Origin: an archaeon
GTDB taxonomy: Archaea > Thermoproteota > Nitrososphaeria > Nitrososphaerales > JACAEJ01
Assembly (NCBI GenBank): GCA_024256265.1
Contig: JACGUK010000024.1
Location: 1-42,326, forward strand
Reading direction: 5' to 3'
DNA: 42,326 bases
Positions 7,616 to 17,030 of the stretch are shown here, one piece after another. Under the pieces are notes generated by a model. It saw nothing but the letters and a program-made list of their open reading frames with translations, was not told the DNA's origin and made no database searches. A program made the position numbers and the translations under genes. Position 1 is the first letter of the stretch, and each line of letters opens with the position of its first letter.

Positions 7616-10600
7616 ATGGTTGAAGAGAGTTTCGAACAAGAAGGAATCGTATCAATTAAACCCGAAATAATGATGGAATTATTCGGGCTTCACTTCTATC
7701 CTGAAGTCACAATTTTTGGTAGAGAATTGGTACAGAACGCTGAAGATGCTGAACCCGTGTCAGAAATAGAGTTCACCATAAATGATAATGGTATAATCGT
7801 TCGCAATGATGGCCACATTTTTGATGATGAAGACGTAAAGAGAATAACAAGCCTCGGAGAAGGTAAGAAAAATCCAGATTTAATCGGAATGTTCGGCATT
7901 GGCCTCAGGTCTGTTTACAAGGTGACAGATTCTCCAACGATATTATCCGGATATAGAAGAATTCATTTTCCGAGCTGGCAAACCTACAAGATAACAAAAA
8001 TAGATTACTGTCAAGAAGGCTCCATTTTTCAACTTCCCTTTAAGAAGTTTAGCGAAAGCGATTTGTTGCAAATACACGGGAATCTCTTTCCTCATGTTCA
8101 AGAAATGCTTCTATTTCTTAAGAACCTAAAAAAGATATCTGTCGTTAACAACGTGAAGAACAGAATTCAAAGTATCAACAAGATTGTTAACCCTGTCAAT
8201 GTTCTTCCTAGCGGAGTAATGTTTGTAGAGGTTCGACTTGAGAAGAGTGAAAATAATGAACAGGAAACTGAGAAATGGCTGCTCTTTAAGAAACCTTTAA
8301 ACGGTCCAGAACTTGGACAAGGTCTCAGCCTTAAGAAATCTCCACCACACGACGCTTCGGTCGCGATAGCTTTAAAGATGAATGAGGATGGCTCGCTGAC
8401 TAAATGCGAAGGAAAGATATACGCTACTCTACCAACTAAAATATTCACAGGCTTTGGCTACAATATTAACGCAAAATTCTACACAGATGCACCTAGAAAC
8501 AACATCAGACAAGATGGCGACGCATGGGAGTGGAACAGACGATTAATAGATAAAATTGCTGGGTTAGTAGTTGAAAGTGTAGACGTACTTATTAAAATGG
8601 CTTCTTACCCAGCAATTCCGACTAAAAAGTTTTGCAATGGATTATATGAGCTTCTACTTACAGATGAAGAACAAGTTAATGGACTCTTCAGGAATGTATA
8701 TAACAGGTTATACGATTTCCTAAGGTCAGGAAATGTCGTATTAACAACTACAAAAAAATTTGTTAGCCCCGCACAAGCTTTCTTTGCAGATGAAAGCCTA
8801 GCAGAAATGCTTGGAGAAGAGTATGATTACGTTTGCCGTGACTTGGGGTTTAACGCTCTGAACTTTTTAAGGAAGATAGGAGTAAAGCGTCTTGAAGTTG
8901 ACAACTTAATCACTTACTTGAAGAATGAGGAAAGACTAGCGCAAAAAGAAAGTAAATGGTTTGCTAAAGTTTTTGAATACTTATACAAGGAAAGAGAGGG
9001 CATGGTTAAAAAGAAAGAAGAGCTAAAGAAATTGCCAATAATTTTGTCTCAGACGGGTGAGTTGAAAGTTGCTGAAGATATTTTCTTACCTTTAGAAGCA
9101 AAGAAAGAAACAATATTACTCAGCGAGAGCGCTTTTGTTCACTCAGACATAGTAGCAAATTCTAATGCATTAAAGTTCCTTAAAGAAATGCTTGATGTAA
9201 AAGAACCAGATGTGAACGATTCCATCAACAAGTACATACTTCCAGCCTTCATTAATTTAGATGAAGATAAGAAGAGAGAATGTCTAGCTTACATTTTAAA
9301 GAACAGATTAAAGATTAACAATGAGACACTTGAAAATCTGAAGAAGTTTCAGTTAATTAGGTCAAATAAAGGTGAATATGTTAAGGCTGATGGCCTTTAT
9401 TTACGAACTGAGGAGATAGAAAAAATATTTGGAGAATCAGTGATCTACGTATCAGAGGAATATGAAGCTGAATATTGGAAAGACCTTGATTGGGAAGATT
9501 TCTTTAAGAAGCTTGGTGTGGAAGACAAGCCTCGCATAAAAGATGTAATAAAGGTAGTAGACGATTTGATTGGGAAAGGATTCGAACCAAGAATGATTCA
9601 TATAATAGAACTTATTTTTAAAGCCCTAGATAAAAGGTTTAAATCGCATTATCAGTTCGATTCACAGATTTCAGTTCTTAAGGATAGAGCTTGGATACCT
9701 ACTACTAAAGGCTTCAAGAAACCTAATGAGACATACATCGACTTGCCAACTATGAAGCAACATGTCGGTTCTGAGGTGCCATATTTAACTTTCAAAGAAA
9801 GGTGCGAGAATTTTGAAGATTATCTTGGAATTCTTAAGGAGCCTAAACCAGATGATGTAGCCAAATTCCTCTTAAAACTTGCTGATGAAAAGATTGAATT
9901 AAATAAAGATATCTACGAAAAACTCTATTTGTACCTCGCCAAGAGCTATTATCGTCTTAGTTACGATAACATGATAGAGCTGAAGACCAAAGAAATAATC
10001 TTCTTGTCACAGAGGAAAATATTCATGAAACCTGAGAATGTCTTCCTAACTGATTGGTCGGAGATTTTTGGAGAATATAGAGGATACATAACAGAGTATC
10101 CAAGTGATTGCAGAATGTTCTTCACCTATGTCGGGGTCAAAGAAACTCCTCACCCTGATGACTACGCTCGATTTCTCATGGAACCATCGGAGAAGGGATA
10201 TCAGGTAACCCCAAAAGTAATCTTACAAATATACGAAAGACTTGGCCCGCAGTTCTACGATATTAATCGATCTCTCCGTGAAAAATTAAACATTTCAAAG
10301 ATCGTGTTAACTGAAAAGGGAGTCATCCTAAGACCTTTTGAAACATTCATACCTGATAATGATAAACTTAGAGAACTGTTTAAAGAAGACATTAACATAG
10401 CAAAGGTCACAAGGGATGGTATTCTCTTTCTTGAGAAGCTCGGTGTGAGAAAGCTTTCTCAATGTGTACGCATAGAACCATCAGTGCAGGAACCCTTCTC
10501 CATTACCGATGATACTAAAGATTTAGAAGAGAGGATACACAAAGTATTGCACCTATTTGAAAGATTAGAGTATGCGTGGAAAATCTCCGGAAAGGAAATT

Positions 10601-11698
10601 TATACTATTGGATGGAAAGAAAGACTATATCAATTAACTATCAGAGCTTCGCCCAAGGTAGAAATAACTTATACTATAGATGCTAAGTCAAAGAAAGTTG
10701 AAGATTATGCGGCATATTTAGAAGGAAGAAACATGTTGGTTATATCGGGCAAGTTAGAAGAAATTCTTGCCTCAGCGGCAAGGGAAATCGCTTTTATTCT
10801 TAGAAAAATACGTGATGGAGAATGGACAAATCTTTCAACAAAAATTGCTCTTATCATTCAGAATCCGTATAATGCAGATTCTATTATGGAACAATTAGGC
10901 GTACCCCTTGTCACTTTAGAAGAAAAACCAATTGAGAGGGGTTCTGTAATTCCAGAAGTCAAAGTTGAAGTTACTCCAACGATAGAGAAGAGAGAAGAGT
11001 TTGAACTACCAACGACACTACCTATTATAAAGCCAGTTGTGCCAAAGCAAATTGAAGTACCAACTATTTCTTCAGAAAAAATAGAACATGTTAAGAAAGC
11101 TCTCATGTCAGAATTGCCACCAAAGGTTATAATAGATATCCCACCAACTCTTGATGAAATAGTAGAAGAAACCACTAAAGTACTTAAAGAAGAAACAGAA
11201 GGCCATCGCATTGATGCAAGAAGAATATTTAAACCTGCGAAAGATATTTCAGCAGTAAGAACACAAGGAGCTGTTAGACATACATTAGTACCAACAATAT
11301 TATCGCCAAAGAACTGGGAACGTAGGATTGTAGAAGATGAAGAAATATTTGTGGAACAAGAAATAGAAAATGAGATTCCGGATATTTTAAAGATTAAGGA
11401 ATTTAGAAAATTAATAGCTAGAATTGTGGAAACAATGGGCGGGAATTCGAAAACGATTAAGATTTGCGTTGCTAAGAAAGCGACAGACGGTTATAACGAA
11501 GACGGTCAATTATTTTTTAATGTTGTAAGAGAAGACACACGATATCGATGGTTTGCTGTCGTTGCGCGCGAGCTTGCACATAACTACTCGCCGATTTGTA
11601 GAATTAATCCCTACATGCATATTAAAGTGATGATAGACTTAATTGAGAAAGGACTTGAAAGAATAGACGAAATTTACCCAGAGTTTAAGAAAACCTAA
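7616..11698 (+). CDS. giant sacsin-type Hsp90-like (GHKL) ATPase
   Basis: About 1360 aa (ATG 7616; TTG 7610 adds two codons). The N-terminal GHKL ATP-binding domain is of the sacsin type: N-box RELVQNAEDA (about residues 36-45), NDGHIFDDEDV, then GMFGIGLRSVYKVTDSP. The long middle is helical with repeats of a motif ending in predicted strands (for example DWEDFFKKLGVED, LFTDWSEIFGEYRG-like blocks) and no recognised domain. Residues about 1120-1200 are Pro/Glu/Lys-rich linker. The last about 90 residues include VVARELAHNY, a degenerate version of the HExxH zinc-peptidase motif in which the first His is Arg. Such proteins occur in prokaryotic defence islands. It is the last gene of the operon, 28 nt after the toroid gene. 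Confidence 0.82.
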   Translation: MVEESFEQEGIVSIKPEIMMELFGLHFYPEVTIFGRELVQNAEDAEPVSEIEFTINDNGIIVRNDGHIFDDEDVKRITSLGEGKKNPDLIGMFGIGLRSVYKVTDSPTILSGYRRIHFPSWQTYKITKIDYCQEGSIFQLPFKKFSESDLLQIHGNLFPHVQEMLLFLKNLKKISVVNNVKNRIQSINKIVNPVNVLPSGVMFVEVRLEKSENNEQETEKWLLFKKPLNGPELGQGLSLKKSPPHDASVAIALKMNEDGSLTKCEGKIYATLPTKIFTGFGYNINAKFYTDAPRNNIRQDGDAWEWNRRLIDKIAGLVVESVDVLIKMASYPAIPTKKFCNGLYELLLTDEEQVNGLFRNVYNRLYDFLRSGNVVLTTTKKFVSPAQAFFADESLAEMLGEEYDYVCRDLGFNALNFLRKIGVKRLEVDNLITYLKNEERLAQKESKWFAKVFEYLYKEREGMVKKKEELKKLPIILSQTGELKVAEDIFLPLEAKKETILLSESAFVHSDIVANSNALKFLKEMLDVKEPDVNDSINKYILPAFINLDEDKKRECLAYILKNRLKINNETLENLKKFQLIRSNKGEYVKADGLYLRTEEIEKIFGESVIYVSEEYEAEYWKDLDWEDFFKKLGVEDKPRIKDVIKVVDDLIGKGFEPRMIHIIELIFKALDKRFKSHYQFDSQISVLKDRAWIPTTKGFKKPNETYIDLPTMKQHVGSEVPYLTFKERCENFEDYLGILKEPKPDDVAKFLLKLADEKIELNKDIYEKLYLYLAKSYYRLSYDNMIELKTKEIIFLSQRKIFMKPENVFLTDWSEIFGEYRGYITEYPSDCRMFFTYVGVKETPHPDDYARFLMEPSEKGYQVTPKVILQIYERLGPQFYDINRSLREKLNISKIVLTEKGVILRPFETFIPDNDKLRELFKEDINIAKVTRDGILFLEKLGVRKLSQCVRIEPSVQEPFSITDDTKDLEERIHKVLHLFERLEYAWKISGKEIYTIGWKERLYQLTIRASPKVEITYTIDAKSKKVEDYAAYLEGRNMLVISGKLEEILASAAREIAFILRKIRDGEWTNLSTKIALIIQNPYNADSIMEQLGVPLVTLEEKPIERGSVIPEVKVEVTPTIEKREEFELPTTLPIIKPVVPKQIEVPTISSEKIEHVKKALMSELPPKVIIDIPPTLDEIVEETTKVLKEETEGHRIDARRIFKPAKDISAVRTQGAVRHTLVPTILSPKNWERRIVEDEEIFVEQEIENEIPDILKIKEFRKLIARIVETMGGNSKTIKICVAKKATDGYNEDGQLFFNVVREDTRYRWFAVVARELAHNYSPICRINPYMHIKVMIDLIEKGLERIDEIYPEFKKT

Positions 11699-11855
11699 AT
11701 GAGGAACTTAGCAGTATTGATTTAGAGGCACTACCATTAAACACATTGCCTGAAAACTCCTTCTCATCTTCAACGCCTACAGCGTTCATTCCTAAAACCC
11801 ATTTTTATTCTTATCTCTAGTTAATCTCAGACGCAGGATATCAGACAAGTTCGTC

Positions 11856-12158
11856 TTGGATGTGAAAAATTGCAATCAGTCTGAAGACACGTTTATACTA
11901 GAGCATCTACTCCAAGGATGTAGGTATCAATTGTCATCCAGGGAGATTCATAGGAAAGTGAAGGATGCCATAAGAGAGCTGAGTAAAGAGACCCAATACA
12001 TGTGCATCAACATCGAGTCCATCGCTGAGAAGGCAGGGGTAGATCCAAGAACGGCAAAGCTTCACCTTGAACTCCTCGAAGAAGATGGTTTAGGGAAGTT
12101 CTGCGATCCCAAAAGGAAGACCTTCTCCACAATCAAAGAAGACTCCAAAGCTGAATAG
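11856..12158 (+). CDS. small winged-helix-like protein
   Basis: 100 aa. Residues about 40-80 read as a helix-turn-helix (INIESIAEKAGVDPRTAKLH) followed by a short wing-like segment, so it is probably a DNA-binding regulator. The start is TTG 11856; the frame is open further upstream and the true start is uncertain. It lies 20 nt ahead of the HEPN gene and is probably co-transcribed with it. A regulator plus HEPN nuclease pair resembles toxin-antitoxin or inducible abortive-infection modules. Codon use is GC-richer than the Hsp90-like gene just upstream, suggesting separate origin. Confidence 0.6.
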   Translation: MDVKNCNQSEDTFILEHLLQGCRYQLSSREIHRKVKDAIRELSKETQYMCINIESIAEKAGVDPRTAKLHLELLEEDGLGKFCDPKRKTFSTIKEDSKAE

Positions 12159-12178
12159 ATCGATGATGTGACATAACT

Positions 12179-13117
12179 ATGTCGCAATATCTTCAGAGCC
12201 ACATTAGATCTTTCATCACTGAAGGAGAAGATATGCTCAACCGATGCACCGCTTTGAAAAGACAAGGAAAAGACGTAACATCAGAGCTCGTAAAGGAAGC
12301 TTTAGGTGAAACCGCGGTGGTCGTAGCATCCTCTATCTTCGACCTTCCCTTCGGTAGAAAATATGTGAAGAAAGGCGTCAAAGGATTTCTTGATGATAAA
12401 CAGAGACAGCAGATAGAAGCGAACGAAAGAAGCTTAGAGGGAGAATACCTATCCTGGTTCCAAAGGATAAGAAACTGGCTTCAAAATGTATCCGTCATTA
12501 AACCGAACCTAAAGCCGCTAGGAAACAGCTACCAGCTGATCTCAAAACTCGTCAAAAGCCAGCAATACAGCAAGCTTGACACCAGAATAAGGCGAGCCTT
12601 GGCCCTTCTCTACGAGCTCTCAGGGCTAGAACTGATCCAGAACGACCAAATCCCAATACCACAAAAAACTGTGCAGGTGAGTAAGCCATCAAGCAATGTT
12701 GGAGCCTATGAGACCTTAAAACACTTAGAAAGCAAACTGAGAACCCATATCCAGGCAAGATTGGAGAGGATCTCATCCAGCTGGTGGAGCCAGTGCATAC
12801 CCGAAGACGTCAGGAGAAGGGCTGAAGAGAGGAAAGTCAAGAACGAGAAGCCTTGGCCCTGGCATACCCAGCCTGACCTACACCCAGTCCACTACATAGA
12901 CTTCACCGACTACTTCAAAATCATATCCAGAAGAGACAATTGGAATAAGACATTCAAGCAAGTCTTCGGAGATAAAGAAATAATCTTCGCCAAGTTCCGA
13001 GAGTTAGAGCCTATAAGAAATGCCATCGCCCATTCCCGGGAGCTCACTGATAAAGAAACCGAAAAACTCAGGCTCTACTCTGATGAAATAATAACATGTC
13101 TTGGTGGCTCAAAATGA
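12179..13117 (+). CDS. HEPN-domain protein (Swt1-like), probable RNase effector
   Basis: 312 aa from ATG 12179. The C-terminal about 140 residues resemble Swt1-type HEPN domains: a WPWHTQPDLHPVHYIDFTDY-like segment, then FRELEPIRNAIAHSREL containing the HEPN active-site motif R-x4-H (RNAIAH). HEPN proteins of this type are metal-independent RNases or their inactive relatives, and they act in abortive infection. The N-terminal part is helical (TSELVKEALGETAVVVASS) and unassigned. It follows the winged-helix gene by 20 nt, and its TGA overlaps the ATG of a possible small third gene (ATGA). Confidence 0.78.
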   Translation: MSQYLQSHIRSFITEGEDMLNRCTALKRQGKDVTSELVKEALGETAVVVASSIFDLPFGRKYVKKGVKGFLDDKQRQQIEANERSLEGEYLSWFQRIRNWLQNVSVIKPNLKPLGNSYQLISKLVKSQQYSKLDTRIRRALALLYELSGLELIQNDQIPIPQKTVQVSKPSSNVGAYETLKHLESKLRTHIQARLERISSSWWSQCIPEDVRRRAEERKVKNEKPWPWHTQPDLHPVHYIDFTDYFKIISRRDNWNKTFKQVFGDKEIIFAKFRELEPIRNAIAHSRELTDKETEKLRLYSDEIITCLGGSK

Positions 13118-13344
13118 CAGATCGAGCACTCCTGACCCTTCTCAAAGCCCTTCTGCAAAGCCAAAGACTAACCGCCTGTGAAGTCAAGATGAAAGGGCAC
13201 TATCGGAAGTTCCATCTCCGCAAAGTTCATCTAGTGAGACCCCGCCTTAGAGGAGGAAGCTTAGTTTCTCTATTTATCAGAGGCCCCCAAGCAGTCAGTA
13301 GCGCCTATGTGAAACCACACTGTAGGAGACGCCCAAAGAGGTAA
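13114..13344 (+). CDS. possible small basic protein coupled to HEPN gene
   Basis: 76 aa if started at the ATG overlapping the HEPN stop codon (ATGA). The protein is rich in Arg/Lys/His, without a recognised motif. The overlap arrangement is typical of translational coupling, which is the main reason to list it. Composition and lack of family likeness leave open that the frame is chance. Confidence 0.28.
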   Translation: MTDRALLTLLKALLQSQRLTACEVKMKGHYRKFHLRKVHLVRPRLRGGSLVSLFIRGPQAVSSAYVKPHCRRRPKR

Positions 13345-13709
13345 TATCAAGCATTATGAACAAGTATGAAAAAAGCTGAAGAGGCGAAGCTTAGGGAAGT
13401 CCCAAAGCCCTACCTACCCTTACAAGACCGAGGCTGGACTTGTAACTAAATATCTCGCTAAATTGATCTCAGATGCGATAACTGCAGGATCAAGAATTGG
13501 CCAAGATGGAGGGAGACCAGAAGGACGATCGGAAATCATTACTATTTAGTAGCTTGGGATGCTACTATACTACAAGTACTGAATCAGTATATCAGAAAAA
13601 GTTTGGTCGCCAAAATTATGATAAAAAGGTGAACAGTTAAATTTAAGCTTTGATATTAAGCAGTGTTATAATTAAAAGAAATATGAGCAAGGAAAAGGTG
13701 GGGAATAAA
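13345..13709. other. intergenic stretch upstream of SIR2-TPR gene
   Basis: No gene is recognised. It contains the left copy (13599-13617) of a 19-bp imperfect direct repeat whose other copy lies just right of the integrase gene, and the promoter region of the SIR2-TPR gene (AT-rich 13636-13680). Confidence 0.4.
13599..13617 (+). repeat. left copy of 19-bp imperfect direct repeat (possible attachment site)
   Basis: AAGTTTGGTCGCCAAAATT matches 27334-27352 (AAGTTTGATCGCCAAAATT) at 18 of 19 positions. The pair brackets the SIR2-TPR to integrase segment. Site function is inferred from position beside the recombinase gene. Confidence 0.35.
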
Positions 13710-15929
13710 ATGAATAGTGAAATTGATATAATGATGGAAGCTCTCGTTAGTAAACTGACAGAAGCTCTTGGTCGCAGGATGGTTTTCTTCGTAGGAGCAG
13801 GAATTTCTATTCCCTCAGGTGTTCCAGGTTTTAGAACGTTAAATGAGCAAGTTATTCGATTAACCACGGGCAATAAATTAAGGGATGAGGAGTATAAATT
13901 TCTGAGTGGAAATCTTAGACCAGAAGTGGTATTGCAAATATTTGAAGAGGAGTTAGGCCCCAAAGTTCTTACATGCTTGGAAGCATTTGTTGGGCACAGT
14001 CCTAATCCTAACCACTTTTTCTTAGCAGAAGCACTTAGGCGTGGCAATTGGGTGTTTACAACTAACGGAGATAATTTGATAGAGCAAGCATGTGAGCTAA
14101 GAGGAATCGGTATTAAAAATAAAGTATGTTACACGGATACACATTTTGAGCAGTTCAGAGAACTTCTGAAATCTATTTCAAATCCCCAAAACACACCAGG
14201 AGGGTATATCTTTAAGTTACATGGCAGTGTTGAGGAAGATAAAGAAGAAGATGAGAGATTTAGGACATTTTTGCTTACTCTGCACCAAGTGGGGCGTGGT
14301 TTGAGTGAAACTAAAGGGAGGGCGCTTAAATACTTCCTGCAAAACTTTGATTTTTGCTTTATGGGTTACAGCTGTTTGGACGACTTTAGCATATATCCAG
14401 TGCTTAGAGATACGGACAGCGAGAGGCTCATATTCTGGTTTAAGTATGCCAAGGGACCAATTGGTGAAATTATATGGGGCAAGGAAAGATTGCAAAACGA
14501 AAAGGAGGTTGAGGAGAGTAAGCCTCCAGGGGAGAAAAATTGGGAGACTATAAATGTGAACAGCGTGCTTTTGAAAAGGAGAGCATCTTTTAAATTTGTA
14601 GGCAATTCAAGCGAATTTGTGCAAAACAGACTCTGCCCCCCTCTTGAGATTGGGAGGTGTGCTTATCCTGACCTGTTAAAGCAGGAAAAATACCAGGACG
14701 GCTTTTCCGAATGGGCTAAGGGCATTGAAGAATACAAGAGAAATTTGATTCTTGGACGCCTTTGGGAGACGTGTTGGCGCCGGGATGAGGCAATACGATA
14801 CTTTGAAGAAGCTGAAAAATTAGGAGAAGGGAAGCATAAGGCGAAAGCGAAGCAAATGTTAGCCAGAGTTTATGATAGACAGTATGGAAAAGAAAAGGCA
14901 GAAGTAGTGATTAAATATTATGGAGAGACTTTTAAAATCTTTAAAGAGTTTGGCGCCGATTTTGAAGCAGCACAAGTAAAGATAGATTTAGCCAATTTTA
15001 AACGAAGAGCATTACAACAATTTCCTGAGGCAAAGAAATACGCTGAAGAAGCTAAATTGCTACTTGAGCCAATAAAGGATAAAAGTAAAGAACATGAACT
15101 TGCTTACGCTAGATGCTTAAATGTTCTTGGGCTAGTTCATTTTGGGTTAAAGACTAAAAATAACCTCACTATGGGCCACATTCTATGTAAAGAGAGCAAA
15201 GATATTAAGGAAAAGCATGGAGATGTTGATGGTGTAGCTGAATCTGAAAATGCTATTGGCTTAATTCGGAGAGAAGAGGGTAAAGATAACATCGATCTTA
15301 TCAAAGAAGCCATTAGGCATTTTGAGACGGCCCTTGCTTGTAGAGAAAAGATTGGTAATTATAGAGGGTGCGGTCACCACTTCCGTAACTTGGGATTGTG
15401 CTATACAGATTTAATTGAACTCGTTCTGGATAAAAAGGAGGAGTACTTTCAACTGGCAAAAGAATATTATGAGAAAGGTATAGCCAACTGGTATATGATT
15501 AAGCCCGGTGAGCCACCTATTGAAGAACTTTTAGAATTTCGCTTCAGATTGGGAGAACTACACGTTAAGTACGGCGATAAGAATGAAGCAATTAAGCAAC
15601 TTCAGCCAGTTGAACAAAAAAGGCGCGAATTGGGAGACTGGCATAATAGGGCAAGGTGTTTGGATTTGCTGCGTGAAGCTTATAAGCACTCTGAGCAGAT
15701 GGAAATATCCATTAGTCGTGAGATCGTCTTTATATATAGGGATGTATTAAGTGATGAAAATAAGCTAAAAGAGATGAGAGATGCTAAAATTAAATTTAAA
15801 AATGCTGAGGAAATTCTGAAAAGAACTAAAGAAATAGTTTTAGAAGTAATTTATCCTCCAGAAGTAGCAATGGAAGAAGCAAAAGAGGTTGATAAAATAC
15901 TCGAAGAGCTAAAACGGAGAGTTGGATAA
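13710..15929 (+). CDS. SIR2-like NADase with TPR repeats
   Basis: 739 aa from ATG 13710, chosen because AAGGTGGGG lies 6 nt upstream; ATG 13683 and TTG 13650 are in frame. The N-terminal about 260 residues are a SIR2-like domain: FFVGAGISIPSG, then FTTNGDNLIE with the conserved Asn, and FKLHGSVEE with the active-site His. The rest is a series of TPR-type helix pairs (for example EAIRYFEEAEKLGEG, EAIRHFETALACREK). In defence systems such SIR2 domains hydrolyse NAD+ on sensing infection, and TPRs serve as sensor or scaffold. It is a single-gene unit with its own promoter region. A decayed copy of its 3' end lies immediately downstream, showing that a second copy once existed. Confidence 0.85.
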   Translation: MNSEIDIMMEALVSKLTEALGRRMVFFVGAGISIPSGVPGFRTLNEQVIRLTTGNKLRDEEYKFLSGNLRPEVVLQIFEEELGPKVLTCLEAFVGHSPNPNHFFLAEALRRGNWVFTTNGDNLIEQACELRGIGIKNKVCYTDTHFEQFRELLKSISNPQNTPGGYIFKLHGSVEEDKEEDERFRTFLLTLHQVGRGLSETKGRALKYFLQNFDFCFMGYSCLDDFSIYPVLRDTDSERLIFWFKYAKGPIGEIIWGKERLQNEKEVEESKPPGEKNWETINVNSVLLKRRASFKFVGNSSEFVQNRLCPPLEIGRCAYPDLLKQEKYQDGFSEWAKGIEEYKRNLILGRLWETCWRRDEAIRYFEEAEKLGEGKHKAKAKQMLARVYDRQYGKEKAEVVIKYYGETFKIFKEFGADFEAAQVKIDLANFKRRALQQFPEAKKYAEEAKLLLEPIKDKSKEHELAYARCLNVLGLVHFGLKTKNNLTMGHILCKESKDIKEKHGDVDGVAESENAIGLIRREEGKDNIDLIKEAIRHFETALACREKIGNYRGCGHHFRNLGLCYTDLIELVLDKKEEYFQLAKEYYEKGIANWYMIKPGEPPIEELLEFRFRLGELHVKYGDKNEAIKQLQPVEQKRRELGDWHNRARCLDLLREAYKHSEQMEISISREIVFIYRDVLSDENKLKEMRDAKIKFKNAEEILKRTKEIVLEVIYPPEVAMEEAKEVDKILEELKRRVG

Positions 15930-16049
15930 AAGAAAGTACCTTCCGATTGCATATAACAGAGTGTATCTGGCTTCGTTACACTCCGCCCAAATCCTGCTTC
16001 GCAGAACCTCTTTTATCCGCGAAACGTTTGACATAAAAAGAAACCTATT

Positions 16050-16148
16050 AAGTTTAGGGATGCTGAAGAAATCCTAAAAAGAACTAAGAAATCTCAAAAA
16101 ATGAACTTACTTTTAGAGACAGGAGAAGTTGACAAGATCCTTGTGTGA
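16050..16148 (+). pseudogene. relic of a second SIR2-TPR gene (3' end only)
   Basis: Translating 16050-16148 gives KFRDAEEILKRTKKSQK followed after a few residues by EVDKIL and a stop. This matches the C-terminus of the upstream SIR2-TPR protein (KFKNAEEILKRTKEIV and EVDKILEEL). The fragment has no start or body, so it is a leftover of a duplicated or recombined paralogue. Confidence 0.75.
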
Positions 16149-16216
16149 GTGTTGATTTGACATGCTCCTAAATCTATATTAGGCACATCTGAATTTTTAA
16201 TTTGAGGTGATCCATC

Positions 16217-16921
16217 TTGACTCTAGAAAAACCCAAGCTTGAAGCAAAGGCTCCATGGAAGGGCATCTTCGAGTTTGCATCCATAGGAATCGCGGCGGTC
16301 ATTGGCGTTCTAATTATTTTGTCTTTCTTCCCCGGCAATATTGGCGAAAGCGCTTACAATCTCCTGAATTCAAACTTCATACTTACCCTGATAGCTGCTG
16401 TTGTGGCACCATGGATAGCAAAGACCGCTAAAGATAAGGTGGGCTTAGACATCACAAGTAAGGAGATAGAAGAACTACTAGAAGCGGTTCGAAAGGCCGC
16501 TGAATTGACACGTAGAGACTATGACAAAATGAGAGATGACTATGGTCGAATTGGAGAACATGGGAAAGAAGCCAAGAATCAAGCCATCGAGCGCATCAAG
16601 GGTATACTCGGAGAGGAGAAATACTCTAAGATTATCAAGAAGGTCGGATCTCAATTCTTAGACAAGGCAATAGATGAGTATGTTGCAAGCGAGTGGCATG
16701 AGAGATTTCCAATAGAAAAAGAACAAGTTAAGGACCTGATCTCTATCGCCGTCGATTCAGTGCCTAAAGCGAAGATATGGAAAGAACTGGCGGCCGAAGA
16801 GAAAGAAAAAATCATAGGTGAATGTTTCACCAGTCTAAATACTTTATTGGAGGGAGCGGGCATTCAAGGCTGGGGAAAGGATGTACTCTTAGTATACATC
16901 AAGGCCGAACTAAACAAATAA
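16217..16921 (+). CDS. membrane protein with two N-terminal TM helices and helical domain
   Basis: 234 aa from TTG 16217, with GAGGTGAT upstream; ATC at 16214 immediately before could also start. Hydrophobic helices lie at about residues 16-42 and 48-63. The remainder is charged and helical (EELLEAVRKAAELTRRDY, NQAIERIKGILGEEKY). The order 2TM-helix with AAE...K...A..RI spacing is loosely reminiscent of LLH-type phage holins, but it is longer and I do not assign it. A membrane pore role is possible. Its last eight codons lie in the first unit of a 60-bp tandem repeat, and a diverged copy of this 3' end reappears at 20501. Confidence 0.65.
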   Translation: MTLEKPKLEAKAPWKGIFEFASIGIAAVIGVLIILSFFPGNIGESAYNLLNSNFILTLIAAVVAPWIAKTAKDKVGLDITSKEIEELLEAVRKAAELTRRDYDKMRDDYGRIGEHGKEAKNQAIERIKGILGEEKYSKIIKKVGSQFLDKAIDEYVASEWHERFPIEKEQVKDLISIAVDSVPKAKIWKELAAEEKEKIIGECFTSLNTLLEGAGIQGWGKDVLLVYIKAELNK

Positions 16922-17010
16922 TCGTAGACAGAAAGATTATACTCAGCCATAGTATACATCAAGGCCGAACTAAACAAATAATCGTAGACAGAAAGATTAT
17001 ACTCAGCCAT
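16891..17010 (+). repeat. perfect 60-bp tandem duplication
   Basis: 16891-16950 and 16951-17010 are identical (each begins AGTATACATCAAGGCC and ends ACTCAGCCAT). The first unit contains the last codons and stop of the 2TM gene, so the duplication is recent and starts inside coding sequence. Confidence 0.97.
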
Positions 17011-17030
17011 GCGATGTAGATAGACCTGTG
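16961..17030 (+). repeat. left copy of about 70-bp direct repeat flanking the HD-Hsp90 gene
   Basis: Matches 20501-20570 at about 63 of 70 positions, including GGCCGAACTAAACAAA, GAAAGATTATACTCAGCCAT and ATGTAGATAGACCTG. It overlaps the second unit of the tandem repeat. Confidence 0.9.

Noticed and set aside
16891..17030. CRISPR array
   Set aside because: Two perfect 60-bp tandem units plus one distant diverged copy, without spacers; this is a tandem duplication, not a repeat-spacer array.
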